Origin: Opitutus sp.
GTDB taxonomy: Bacteria; Verrucomicrobiota; Verrucomicrobiae; Opitutales; Opitutaceae
DNA length: 64,000 nucleotides
Direction: 5' to 3'
Assembly: GCA_009695065.1 (NCBI GenBank)
Contig: SIBR01000011.1
Coordinates: 25,485 to 89,484 of the forward strand
Every line of letters starts with the position of its first letter. The stretch's first letter is position 1. The notes under the pieces were generated by a model, which ran no database searches, was not told the origin of the DNA, and saw only the letters and a list, made by a program, of their open reading frames with translations. Below are positions 1 to 7,938 of the stretch, one piece after another. A program made the position numbers and the translations under genes.

Positions 1-2294
1 CTATGCGCCACCCGAACCACGTGCTGGCCGAGGTCCAGCGCCCACGCCGGATCGAGCCGCGCACACGTGCGCGCATAGAGCCGGGTCGTCTCCATGATCT
101 CCGAGGCCAGAATCCAGCGCGGCCCGCGTTTGTCAGATCCCTTGGCCGCTTCCGGCGGCTTGGCGCCGGCGGGCTTCTTTTTCGGCGCGTCCCGCCGAAA
201 AAGCACGGATCCCGGGAACAACCCCACCTTCCGATCCTGCGTGGCCTTGTAGCCGCCCGAATCTTCATCGACGTGCGCAATATTGCCGAGCAATCCCGCG
301 AGAATACTGCGATGGATCGCCCGGTAGGGCGGCGATCCGAAGGCCATCGAGCCTGCGTCCACCTCCTTCAGCCCATGCAGCGCCGAGGTCAGCCGAAAAT
401 CCTCGCGCTCCTTTGCGATGTCGAGGAGCTGCGCATGGACATCGCGCCACTCCCGCATCCGGGCATAACTGAGAAAATGGTCGCGGCAAAACCGCCGGAG
501 CTGCGCCTGCGACAACTGCTCGAACTCGTCGTGATAGGTGTCCCAGATATTGAGCAGTGTGAGAAAGTCCGAATCCGGATGAGTAAACCGGCGGTGCGCC
601 GCGTCGGCCTGCTGCTGCTTGTCGAGCGGCCGTTCGCGCGGATCCTGAATCGAGAGTCCTGCCGCAATGACCAGCACCTCGCGTACCGCCTTCTCGTTCC
701 GCGCCTGCAGGATCATCCGGCCGACGGTCGGATCGACGGGCAGTCGGGCGAGTTCCCGACCGATGGCCGTCAATTCCAACGATAGACCGCGAACAACGGA
801 GGACGCCTCCCGACTCTCCACGCTCGGCTCCTCCGATTGTTTTTTCTCCTGACTCCTGACTCCTGGCTCCTGACTTCTTCCCTCTTCCCTCACGATCGCC
901 CCAAGTTCCTCCAACAGCCCATAGCCCGCGCGAATCGACTTCGCCGCCGGCATGTTGATGAAGGGAAAGCGTTCGATATCGCCGAGCCCAAACGCCTTCA
1001 GCCGGAGGATGACGTCGGCGAGGTTAGCCCGCTGGATTTCCGGCGAGGTGAAACGCGGACGCTCGAGATAGTTTTTTTCCGAATAAAGCCGGATGCAGAC
1101 GCCAGCGGCCACGCGACCGCTGCGGCCCTTGCGCTGGTCGGCGCTGGACTGCGAAATCTCCTCGATGGGCAGGCGCCGGGTCCGGGCCTGCGGTGAGTAC
1201 CGGCTGAAGCGCGCCAGCCCGCTGTCGACCACGAACCGGATGCCGGGAATCGTGAGCGACGTCTCGGCGATGTTGGTCGCGAGGACAATCTTCCGGCGCT
1301 GTGCCGGCGCGAAGACCCGCTGCTGCGCGGCGTTCGACAGCCGGCCAAAGAGCGGAACGATTTCGTTTTGCTGGCCGGTCGATCGCAGCCGGCCCGAAAG
1401 GAGATCCCCCAGCTCCCGGATATCGCGCTCCGCCGGCATGAAGACGAGAATGTCACCCGAGTCGCTCTCCCGCACGATCCGCTCCACCGCTTCAACCGCG
1501 CCATCGATGTAGTGCAAGGCCTCCGCCTTCGCGGAAGCTACGGCCGACGCATCCTCCTTCTCTTCATTCTCGTCGTTGTCGGTGTAGTCGCGCCCAAATT
1601 CGTCGAGCGGCGCGTAGATCACTTCGACCGGATAGGTGCGACCTTCCACGCGCACGACCGGTGCGCCGTCGAAGGCCGCGCTAAAGGCCTCCGTGTCGAT
1701 GGTCGCCGACGTGATGATGATTTTGAGTTCCGGCCGCTTGAACCGGAGCGTCCGCAGGTGCCCGAGCAGGAAGTCGATGTTGAGCGACCGCTCGTGCGCC
1801 TCGTCGATGATGATCGCATCGTAGTCGCGGAGCAGCGGATCGCCCTCGACCTCGGCGAGCAGCATGCCGTCGGTCAGGAACTTGATGACCGTCTGGGACG
1901 TCGTGTGATCGTTGAAACGAATCTTGCAGCCCACCTCTTTGCCCCACGCCACCCCCAGTTCCTCCGCCACGCGCCGCGCGATCGAGAGCGCCGCCACGCG
2001 TCGCGGCTGGGTGCAGGCGATCCGGCCCCGCGTCCCGCAGCCGGCGGCGAGGCAGAGCTTGGGAATCTGGGTTGTTTTGCCCGAACCGGTTTCGCCGGCG
2101 ATGATGACCACGGGGTTCGCCTGGATGGCCGCGGTGATCTCCTCCGCCCGCGCGCTGATCGGCAGCTCGGGCGGAAATTCGAGACGGAAGGGAAAAGGTT
2201 TTTTGGGCGCGGCGGACAAAGGTGAAGGCGAGGAGCTAACGGAGAGCGCCTCGCGCTGCAACCATCGGGCGGAGTCCGGGCGCGCGATTGCCAC
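1..2294 (-). CDS. hrpA: ATP-dependent RNA helicase HrpA, DEAH box (3' end beyond window)
   Basis: Superfamily 2 RNA helicase, acting on RNA in the cytoplasm by ATP hydrolysis. On the minus strand one open frame runs to the window edge, with 764 codons visible. Walker A GETGSGKTTQIPK begins near residue 67 and the DEAH box (DEAHERS) near residue 164, the spacing seen in HrpA. The last visible residues (ETTRLYARTCARLDPAW) match the HrpA region after the helicase core. An in-frame TAA lies 15 codons upstream of the proposed start and there is no ATG, so the GTG at 2294 is the most likely start; no convincing ribosome binding site is visible. HrpB is less likely given the Walker A wording and the C-terminal segment. 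The gene after it is divergent. Confidence 0.9.
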   Translation of the reverse strand, partial: MAIARPDSARWLQREALSVSSSPSPLSAAPKKPFPFRLEFPPELPISARAEEITAAIQANPVVIIAGETGSGKTTQIPKLCLAAGCGTRGRIACTQPRRVAALSIARRVAEELGVAWGKEVGCKIRFNDHTTSQTVIKFLTDGMLLAEVEGDPLLRDYDAIIIDEAHERSLNIDFLLGHLRTLRFKRPELKIIITSATIDTEAFSAAFDGAPVVRVEGRTYPVEVIYAPLDEFGRDYTDNDENEEKEDASAVASAKAEALHYIDGAVEAVERIVRESDSGDILVFMPAERDIRELGDLLSGRLRSTGQQNEIVPLFGRLSNAAQQRVFAPAQRRKIVLATNIAETSLTIPGIRFVVDSGLARFSRYSPQARTRRLPIEEISQSSADQRKGRSGRVAAGVCIRLYSEKNYLERPRFTSPEIQRANLADVILRLKAFGLGDIERFPFINMPAAKSIRAGYGLLEELGAIVREEGRSQEPGVRSQEKKQSEEPSVESREASSVVRGLSLELTAIGRELARLPVDPTVGRMILQARNEKAVREVLVIAAGLSIQDPRERPLDKQQQADAAHRRFTHPDSDFLTLLNIWDTYHDEFEQLSQAQLRRFCRDHFLSYARMREWRDVHAQLLDIAKEREDFRLTSALHGLKEVDAGSMAFGSPPYRAIHRSILAGLLGNIAHVDEDSGGYKATQDRKVGLFPGSVLFRRDAPKKKPAGAKPPEAAKGSDKRGPRWILASEIMETTRLYARTCARLDPAWALDLGQHVVRVAH

Positions 2295-2481
2295 GACCGA
2301 AGATCGTGCCGGGTGGGCCCACCCAATGGGTTAATCGGAATTGCCCCAACATTCCCAGCCACCGTTCCCCCGCCGCAGAATTTTTTCCCGCCCTCGCGCC
2401 ACCCAAATTTACGGGTAAGGCCGGGGTTGCGGCGAGAAGAGGCTTGAGCTTCCTTGTCCACCTCGGGATGACACACCTTCC

Positions 2482-2985
2482 ATGCGACAACCTCCCCTCC
2501 TAGCCCACGAGACGCTGGCCCGCGTCCTTCGCCTCGCGAAGGTCGACGGCACCATGATCCTCGTCTTCGCGGGCGGGTTTGCCCTGCTGTCCGCGATGGA
2601 GGGCGATTTCTCCGGCGCCCTCGTCGGCCTGCTTGTCGCCGGCGCCGGCGCGGTCGAGTTGCACGGGGTCAGCCTGCTGCGCGAAGGCGTGCCCCGCGGG
2701 ATGAACTGGCTCGTCGGCAGCCAGATCTCACTGCTGATTTCCATCCTGGCCTACTGCGCCGTGCGGCTCTCCCATGTCGAGGTGCCGCCGATTCCCGAGG
2801 CACTCACCTCGATGCTCGACGCCACCGCGGAGCAGTTGGGAATGTCCCGCGACGAATACCTGCGGTGGGTACAGCGGCTCGCCCTCCAGATCTTTGCGGC
2901 CATTTCGTTCTTCTACCAGGGCGGCATGGCGATCTACTACTACCGCCGCCGCGAGCCCGTGACCCGCGCACTGACGGAACTTTAG
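2482..2985 (+). CDS. Conserved hypothetical membrane protein
   Basis: A 167-residue protein with about four hydrophobic stretches (roughly residues 24-40, 46-58, 74-94 and 133-152), so it is probably an inner-membrane protein. The loop between the last two contains an amphipathic, charged stretch ending in DEYLRWVQ, and the C-terminus is basic (YYYRRREP). No catalytic motif was recognised and no function is proposed. It is divergent from hrpA (188 bp apart) and codirectional with the molybdoenzyme gene 170 bp downstream, without clear evidence of an operon. Confidence 0.75.
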   Translation: MRQPPLLAHETLARVLRLAKVDGTMILVFAGGFALLSAMEGDFSGALVGLLVAGAGAVELHGVSLLREGVPRGMNWLVGSQISLLISILAYCAVRLSHVEVPPIPEALTSMLDATAEQLGMSRDEYLRWVQRLALQIFAAISFFYQGGMAIYYYRRREPVTRALTEL

Positions 2986-3156
2986 GTGGCAAATTTCCCC
3001 CACGCGGGGTGGTCCGGCCAAGCCATTTTGGCCCCAGATTACACCAATGGGCACAAATGCGGAGGGATTGAATTTGCACCCATCTGTGCAATTTGTGGTC
3101 AAAAGAGGTCCTTTGCCCGCGCTTGCGCCGCCGGTCGCCGCCCATAATTTCGCCGG

Positions 3157-3798
3157 ATGTCCAAGGATCGTTACATCGCCGCCAAGCAGAAGTGGGCGGA
3201 AAAACAAAAAGCCCGCGGCGTCACCGCGCGGGCCATGGCCTCGAAGGACCGGCTGCCGCCGGGACAAAAACTGACGACCGGATTTCCCGTCCTCGATCTC
3301 GGCACCCAGCCCGAAATCTCCACCGCCGAATGGCAGCTGAAAGTCGACGGGCTGGTCGAGAAACCGCACACCCTGACGTGGGCGCAGTTCCACGCCCTGC
3401 CACAGGTCGAGGACGTGAGCGATTTTCACTGCGTGACGACCTGGAGCAAATACGACTGCCGCTGGGGCGGCGTGGCGTTCACGGCTCTCTACGAGCTCGT
3501 GCAGCCGAGGCCCGAGGCGCGCTTCGTCTACTTCACGAGCTTCGACGGCTACTCGACCAACGTCACGCTCGCCGCGTGCCTCGATGACGACGTGCTCATC
3601 GCGACTTCCTTCGACGGCGCGCCCCTGCCGCGCGAACACGGTGGCCTGGTCCGCGTGATCATTCCCAAACTCTACGCCTGGAAAGGGGCGAAATTCGTCA
3701 GCGGCATCACCTTCCTCGCCGAGGACAAACTCGGGTTCTGGGAGGCGCGCGGGTACTCGAATTCCGCCGATCCCTGGACCGAGGATCGCTATGCGTAG
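3157..3798 (+). CDS. Sulfite-oxidase-fold molybdopterin oxidoreductase
   Basis: Molybdenum cofactor enzyme of the sulfite oxidase/MsrP fold, 213 residues. The motif DFHCVTTWSKYD places the molybdenum-ligating cysteine at residue 92, followed by WGGV, both diagnostic for the family. Further family-like segments are SFDGYSTNV, LPREHGGLVRVIIPKLYAWKGAKFV near the pterin site, and GFWEARGYS at the end. The protein starts with a lysine-rich helix (MSKDRYIAAKQKWAEKQKARG) and has no twin-arginine signal, so it is predicted cytoplasmic, unlike periplasmic MsrP. Its substrate is unknown. A mobA gene 3.3 kb away could supply cofactor processing. The gene ends directly before a pair of hairpins. Confidence 0.85.
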   Translation: MSKDRYIAAKQKWAEKQKARGVTARAMASKDRLPPGQKLTTGFPVLDLGTQPEISTAEWQLKVDGLVEKPHTLTWAQFHALPQVEDVSDFHCVTTWSKYDCRWGGVAFTALYELVQPRPEARFVYFTSFDGYSTNVTLAACLDDDVLIATSFDGAPLPREHGGLVRVIIPKLYAWKGAKFVSGITFLAEDKLGFWEARGYSNSADPWTEDRYA

Positions 3799-3806
3799 TT
3801 TTTCGC

Positions 3807-3856
3807 AGTTTTTCGCTGCGCGAAAAACTAATTTAGGTTTTTGCGCAGCAAAACCT
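3807..3856. repeat. Double hairpin, terminator-like repeat
   Basis: Two adjacent palindromes, one with AGTTTTTCG / CGAAAAACT arms and one with AGGTTTTTGC / GCAAAACCT arms, separated by a short AT-rich spacer. They sit between convergent genes (molybdoenzyme on plus, vapC on minus) and could terminate both. The same two-hairpin design recurs at 60681-60731 and a single related palindrome lies at 24934-24955, so this is a dispersed repeat as well as a possible terminator. Confidence 0.6.
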
Positions 3857-3861
3857 TCTGG

Positions 3862-4254
3862 TTACCAGCCTTCGACCTGCAGTCCCTCGACCCGGGAGAA
3901 TTCAGCGAGGTTGCCGGAAATCAGCCTGAGCCCATGCGCCACGGCTTGGCCCGCCAGCAGTACATCATAGGGTCCGACCGTTTGCCCCTGTCTCTCCAGC
4001 GTAGCCCTGAGCAAACCTCCGCGCCGCGCGGCGGAGGCGTCCAACGGTAGCACATGCACACCCGCTAGAAATCGCGCGACCTTGGCGGCCTCCTTTTGCG
4101 GCTCTCGACCCTTGGCCACGCCGACGGCCAGTTCGAACACCGTCACCGTGGTAACTCCGCAGTCATCGGGCGGCAGCGACGACAGCTTGCCGATGACCGC
4201 CTCCCGTCCACGCATCGCCGCAATGCACGTGTCCGTATCAAGCAGGTATTTCAT
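3862..4254 (-). CDS. vapC: VapC-type PIN-domain toxin ribonuclease
   Basis: A 130-residue PIN-domain protein, expected to be a magnesium-dependent RNase toxin. The fold signature [13 protein letters not shown] gives Asp6; Glu41 (FELAVG) and Asp97 ([11 protein letters not shown]) are the other acidic residues, and [13 protein letters not shown] near residue 114 is the usual C-terminal motif. The start is set at the ATG of MKYLL; the open frame extends further upstream but that part has no family character. It overlaps the 3' end of the antitoxin gene by 17 bp, the usual toxin-antitoxin operon arrangement in which VapB neutralises and represses. Confidence 0.88.
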   Translation of the reverse strand: MKYLLDTDTCIAAMRGREAVIGKLSSLPPDDCGVTTVTVFELAVGVAKGREPQKEAAKVARFLAGVHVLPLDASAARRGGLLRATLERQGQTVGPYDVLLAGQAVAHGLRLISGNLAEFSRVEGLQVEGW

Positions 4255-4501
4255 TCCGCATCCAGCTCCGCCCGCTTGCGGCCACGCCCTGCGGCGCGCG
4301 GACAAAGCTGCGATCGGTGATGCGAATCTTGCGCCAGAAGTCGCGCGGCCAGGCGCGGCCTTTGATCGGCTCAAGCACGACCGCCTCTCCCTCCCGCCGG
4401 ACCGATACTTCCTTCGCGGCGAAACGAAACGCCTTCGGCAGGCGCACGGCCTGCGACCGGCCGTTGGCAAAAACTTTAGCGGTATGGATGGTATATGCCA
4501 A
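4238..4501 (-). CDS. vapB: VapB-type antitoxin (AbrB/SpoVT fold), start codon uncertain
   Basis: Antitoxin partner of the downstream PIN toxin. [20 protein letters not shown] is the classical swapped-hairpin AbrB DNA-binding motif, followed by [13 protein letters not shown]. Family members normally begin with ATG at or just before HTAKVF; here the codon before HTAKVF is ATC, and the only possible starts upstream are TTG at 4501 or 4525. The TTG at 4501 is given as the least extended choice. Loss of the normal start codon might lower antitoxin production, or the start may simply be a rare one. The C-terminal part carries the toxin-binding region, overlapping vapC. Confidence 0.75.
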   Translation of the reverse strand: MAYTIHTAKVFANGRSQAVRLPKAFRFAAKEVSVRREGEAVVLEPIKGRAWPRDFWRKIRITDRSFVRAPQGVAASGRSWMRNEIPA

Positions 4502-4578
4502 GCGCCGACTGCCGGACTTCGTCAAGTCCGCTTATCCATGCCGGCGCGTAGTTCCGTCGTCCAGTAGTCCCGCAGTCT

Positions 4579-6961
4579 CTAAAGCGGCTTCGCCGCTTTC
4601 AGAATTTCCTCGAACCGCGGAGCGTCCTTCAAGCGCGACCAGATGGGATCGATGCGAAGATCATTCGGCGAATGCAACAGCGGTCCGGACAAAATTTCCC
4701 GCAGGATCGTCAGGGCCGCGACGGCGACCGCGTTGCGCGAGGACGCTTATTCCGAAGAGGACGTGAAGGAGAACCTTGGCCGCATCTATGTCGTGTTGGG
4801 CCGTCCGGCTGAGGCCCGCGCGTCGCGCACGGCCTCATCAGCCCGGCCCGCATAGGCCTCCGCCTGCGCGATACTCATCAAGTCATGGGGCTGCTGCCGG
4901 GGCGGCGGGTGCTTCGCCCGGACCATCGCAATCGCCTCGTCGGAGAATTGTCTGGCCGCTTCGGGCTGACCGCGCAGCCAGGCAACGTACGCCCGGTGCA
5001 AGGCCACGGGTTCATTGACCCCGGCCGCATGGATCGTGATCGACTTCAATCTCGGATCGACCAGCGCCCGTTCGGCGGCGGCGTAGTCGCCGGACCGGAT
5101 GGCCCGGTCGTAGCTGGCCTCGAGGTCGTCTGGATCGTCGGTCATCGGAGCGCGCTGCCGGAGTTCACGTAGGAGCGCAGCCCGATCGCCGTCGACGCCA
5201 AATTGCACCCGGATGATAATGTTCTGCGGATAACCATCTCGCGGAGTCCAGGCGTCATAGCGCTTGCCCAGTTCGACGGCGCGCTCGAAGCGGCGCAAGG
5301 TGAGAAGATATGCCGCGAACTGCGTGCCATTGTAGTAATCGTGCGGGCTCAGCGTGATCACGCGCTCAAGGTAGTCGACCGCCTGCTGCCAGTGCCCAAG
5401 GCGGCGGTGGGCGTAGCCGATGCCGGAGAGCAGCTGGGCGTCGTTGGGCAGGTCGGCCTCGGCCGCGCGATATTCCGTCAAGGCGCGGTTCCAATCGTTG
5501 TCGACGAAGTAGGCGTAATTTCCCCGCGCGACATGAGTCTCCGGCGCATTGGGCGCCAGCCTCTCCGCCGTGTCTCTGGCCGCCTGGGTCAGCGCCCGCC
5601 GCGCCGGCGACGAGTCGATGCACTCCAACCAATACATCAGGCCATTCACATACGTCAGCCGGGGGTAGACCAACGCGAAGTCCGGATCCTCGCTGGCCGC
5701 CCGGTCGTACAACGCAATCGCCTGTTCGAAGCGTTCGCGGCCGGAACGCGGCGTCAGGCTTTCTTCGAGCAGCTTAGCCCGCTGGTAATAATCATAGGCG
5801 GCCTGATTCTGCGTTGGGCGGCGCTCCATCAGTGTACGCTCACCGAGTGTCAGTGTGGCCTTGAGGGCACCAGCGATCTGCTGGGCCAGCCTGGCTTGCA
5901 GGGCAAAATGTCGGTCAGGTCGCCATCGTAGGTTTCGGCCCAGAGGTGAGCGTCGGTGCGCGCATCGATGAGCTGGGCCGTCACTTTCACTTTGTTCCCG
6001 GCACGGCGCACACTGCCATCGAGCACGGTCGCAACGCCGAGCTCGGCGGCAATCTTCCTCAAGTTTCGCTCCCCGGTCCGATAGACCATGACCGACGTGC
6101 GCGAAATGACCTTGAGGTCGCGGATTTTCGCGAGGTTCGTGATGACATCCTCGTGCACCCCCGTCGGCAAAGAATTCGTTCTCCTTCTCCGAGCTCATGT
6201 TCGCGAGCGGCAGGACCGCGACAGATTTGGCTGGCGCCAAATCTGGAGGTTTGGGGCTTCGAGCCGGCGGGCTATCGGCGGCGCGCGATACGGGCGGGGA
6301 TGCGGCGTCCGGGCCTTTCGCTGCCGGGCGGAGGGCGAAGAACGCGGCCGCGGCGACGGCAATTAGAGCAATTCCGCCCACTGCCACGAGTAGCAGCGTC
6401 GGTTTTCTCCGGGCCCCGTCTGCCCTCCGTCATCCCTATAATCCGTCGACTTGGCGACGGAGGACGCTGCCCTTTGTCCTCCGTCCTCCGGGTCGCGGCG
6501 GTCGCCTTCCGCGGCGTTTCGAGCAGGCGTTTCACCTGCTCGACAAACTGCGGGGTTGGGACGCCGTGCTGGAGTTGGGTCCACTACACGTGCATGAACT
6601 CGTCGGGGACAGCCGCTTCGCGTTCCGGCGTGTCGTCGATCACGACCGGCACGATGAAGGCCACGCCTGCGGCCATGTCGTGCGTGCGCTCGACGTCGAG
6701 TTTCCACTCGCGGCTAAAATAGCCCTCGTGCCGCGCCTGCGTCCGGGCGGACACGATCGGCATGAACAGCGCACAGGCACGAATCTGGCCGCGGATCTTC
6801 CCGTCCCAGGAGTCGCCGCCCCACAGCTCGCTTTGGTCAAACCACGCCTCGATGCCAAAGGCCCGCAATGCCTCGGCGATGCGGCGGACGGCGTCCGAGT
6901 CTTCCCGCGCATAGCTGAGGAAAACGGCGCGGTCGGGAGCAGGGAAAACAGGTTCGGACCC
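4579..6961 (-). pseudogene. Decayed TIR-TM-FlgO/TolB-TPR protein gene with an internal inversion
   Basis: Remains of a large TIR-domain protein. Order along the minus strand: TIR domain (about 6925-6600; FLSYARED, WFDQSELWGGDSW, Glu in GYFSREWKL), a hydrophobic segment (about 6390-6320), a FlgO/TolB-like domain (SVAVLPLANMS, HEDVITNLAK, LWAETYDGDLTDI), then TPR-like repeats to the end. Lesions: no start codon where the paralogue at 32558 has ATG (GGG at 6959-6961 before TCCGAA); an in-frame TAG at 6584-6586 where the sense codon was probably CAG; a frameshift near 6420; single-base shifts at a C5 run (6158-6162) and an A4 run (5905-5908); and an 82-bp inverted segment (4741-4822). Reverting that segment on paper continues the frame to the TAG at 4579-4581. 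Almost certainly non-functional as written. Confidence 0.85.
4734..4829. other. 82-bp inverted segment bounded by 7-bp inverted repeats
   Basis: TGCGCGA at 4734-4740 and TCGCGCA at 4823-4829 form an inverted repeat around 82 bp. In the given orientation the minus-strand gene meets a TAG inside the segment. The plus strand of the same segment encodes ENLGRIYVVLGRPAEA, a TPR-like helix pair on the wrong strand. With the segment flipped, the minus strand reads through 27 new codons and continues in frame to SPNDLRIDPIWSRLKDAPRF, the family-type end. Confidence 0.8.
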
Positions 6962-7044
6962 AGGTGGTAATCGAGGACAAGTAGGCCTGACGGCGGGCCG
7001 GTGTGCTGACGATGAGAAACCGGAGGACGGCGACGCTTTCCGAT

Positions 7045-7140
7045 CGTCGTACCGGGTGGGCCGGGCGCTCCGCCGCACGGCCATTTCTTTACGAACGATC
7101 CCACGGTTATCGGCCGCGCACGGAGTGCACGGCCCACCTT
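7045..7140. repeat. REP-A palindromic pair
   Basis: Two oppositely oriented copies of a GC-rich imperfect palindrome (GGTGGGCCGGGCGCTCCGCC and GGCCGCGCACGGAGTGCACG types) separated by about 25 bp, ending one base into the mobA stop region. Similar units recur at least eight times between 7 and 21.5 kb, always outside intact genes. They resemble bacterial REP/BIME elements. Confidence 0.8.
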
Positions 7141-7721
7141 TAATGCCCGGCGTTCCCCGGTTCGTTCCAGTTTTCGAAGAGCGGCACATCGACCGAAGTG
7201 ATTTCGTGTAACCGCATGAGTCCCTGCGCCACGGCGGCGGCGAGCAGACGCTGGAGTGAATTTTCACCGTGCGCGAGCGCCTCCCACGCAAGCGGCATCA
7301 TTTCGCGCGGGTAAAATGCGGCAAGCGGTTCGAAGAAATCACCTCGCCAGCCCACCACGCCAACGCCCGACGTGCATTCGGCCCGCAGCGTATTGAACCA
7401 ACCCGCCGTCATCTGCGGCAAGTCGACCGCCAGTACGGCGAGGTGCGAATGCGAAGCGCGTTCGAGTCCGGCGGTCAGGCCGGCAAGCGGGCCGGAATTC
7501 GGAAAGGAATCATGCACGACAGCCGCGAAGCCCGTCGTTGCACGCGTCCATGGCTGCTCCGGTCGCGCCGAGAGAAAAATTTCCGCGGCCCCCGCGTCCC
7601 GCAGCAGGTCGCGCTGCCGTTGCCAGAGCGGCCCGCCCTCGATTTCGAGCAACGCCTTATCGCGTCCCATCCGGGTCGAGTGGCCGGCGGCCAGGACGAT
7701 GGCGCTAAAGGGCGGTTTCAT
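7140..7721 (-). CDS. mobA: Molybdenum cofactor guanylyltransferase
   Basis: Transfers GMP from GTP to molybdopterin to make the guanine dinucleotide form of the cofactor, in the cytoplasm. The N-terminal nucleotide-binding signature AIVLAAGHSTRMGRDK is at residues 7-22; DSFPNSGPLAGLTAGL and VLAVDLPQM are the other conserved blocks. Length (193 residues) is normal. The ATG of MKPPF is chosen because family members begin here; an ATG at 7745 or GTG at 7760 would add residues without homology. The nearby molybdoenzyme at 3157-3798 is a plausible beneficiary, although sulfite-oxidase-fold enzymes often use the non-nucleotide cofactor. MobA-like nucleotidyltransferases for other substrates cannot be excluded. 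Confidence 0.85.
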   Translation of the reverse strand: MKPPFSAIVLAAGHSTRMGRDKALLEIEGGPLWQRQRDLLRDAGAAEIFLSARPEQPWTRATTGFAAVVHDSFPNSGPLAGLTAGLERASHSHLAVLAVDLPQMTAGWFNTLRAECTSGVGVVGWRGDFFEPLAAFYPREMMPLAWEALAHGENSLQRLLAAAVAQGLMRLHEITSVDVPLFENWNEPGNAGH

Positions 7722-7796
7722 CTCAATAGCAGGAGGGAGACTCATCCAGCCCGTGACCACGGACCCTACCTCCCCGTGGTCGACGTCTCATCTGTT

Positions 7797-7871
7797 GGTA
7801 GTTCCGCCTTTAGGCGGAAGGTTTGCGGTTTTCTCGCATGCATCAGATTCCGCCTAAAGGCGGAACTACGA
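7797..7871. repeat. REP-C palindromic pair downstream of the symporter gene
   Basis: TAGTTCCGCCTTTAGGCGGAA followed after about 30 bp by its inverted counterpart ending in GGCGGAACTACG. Each half is itself a palindrome (CCGCCTTTAGGCGG). A second copy lies at 9330-9393 on the other side of the symporter gene. Confidence 0.8.
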
Positions 7872-7938
7872 ACAAACCCAAATCGTTCGACTGAATTTGT
7901 TCTGGAACAATCACTGGCAAAGCGCCCCTGCGCCGCTC

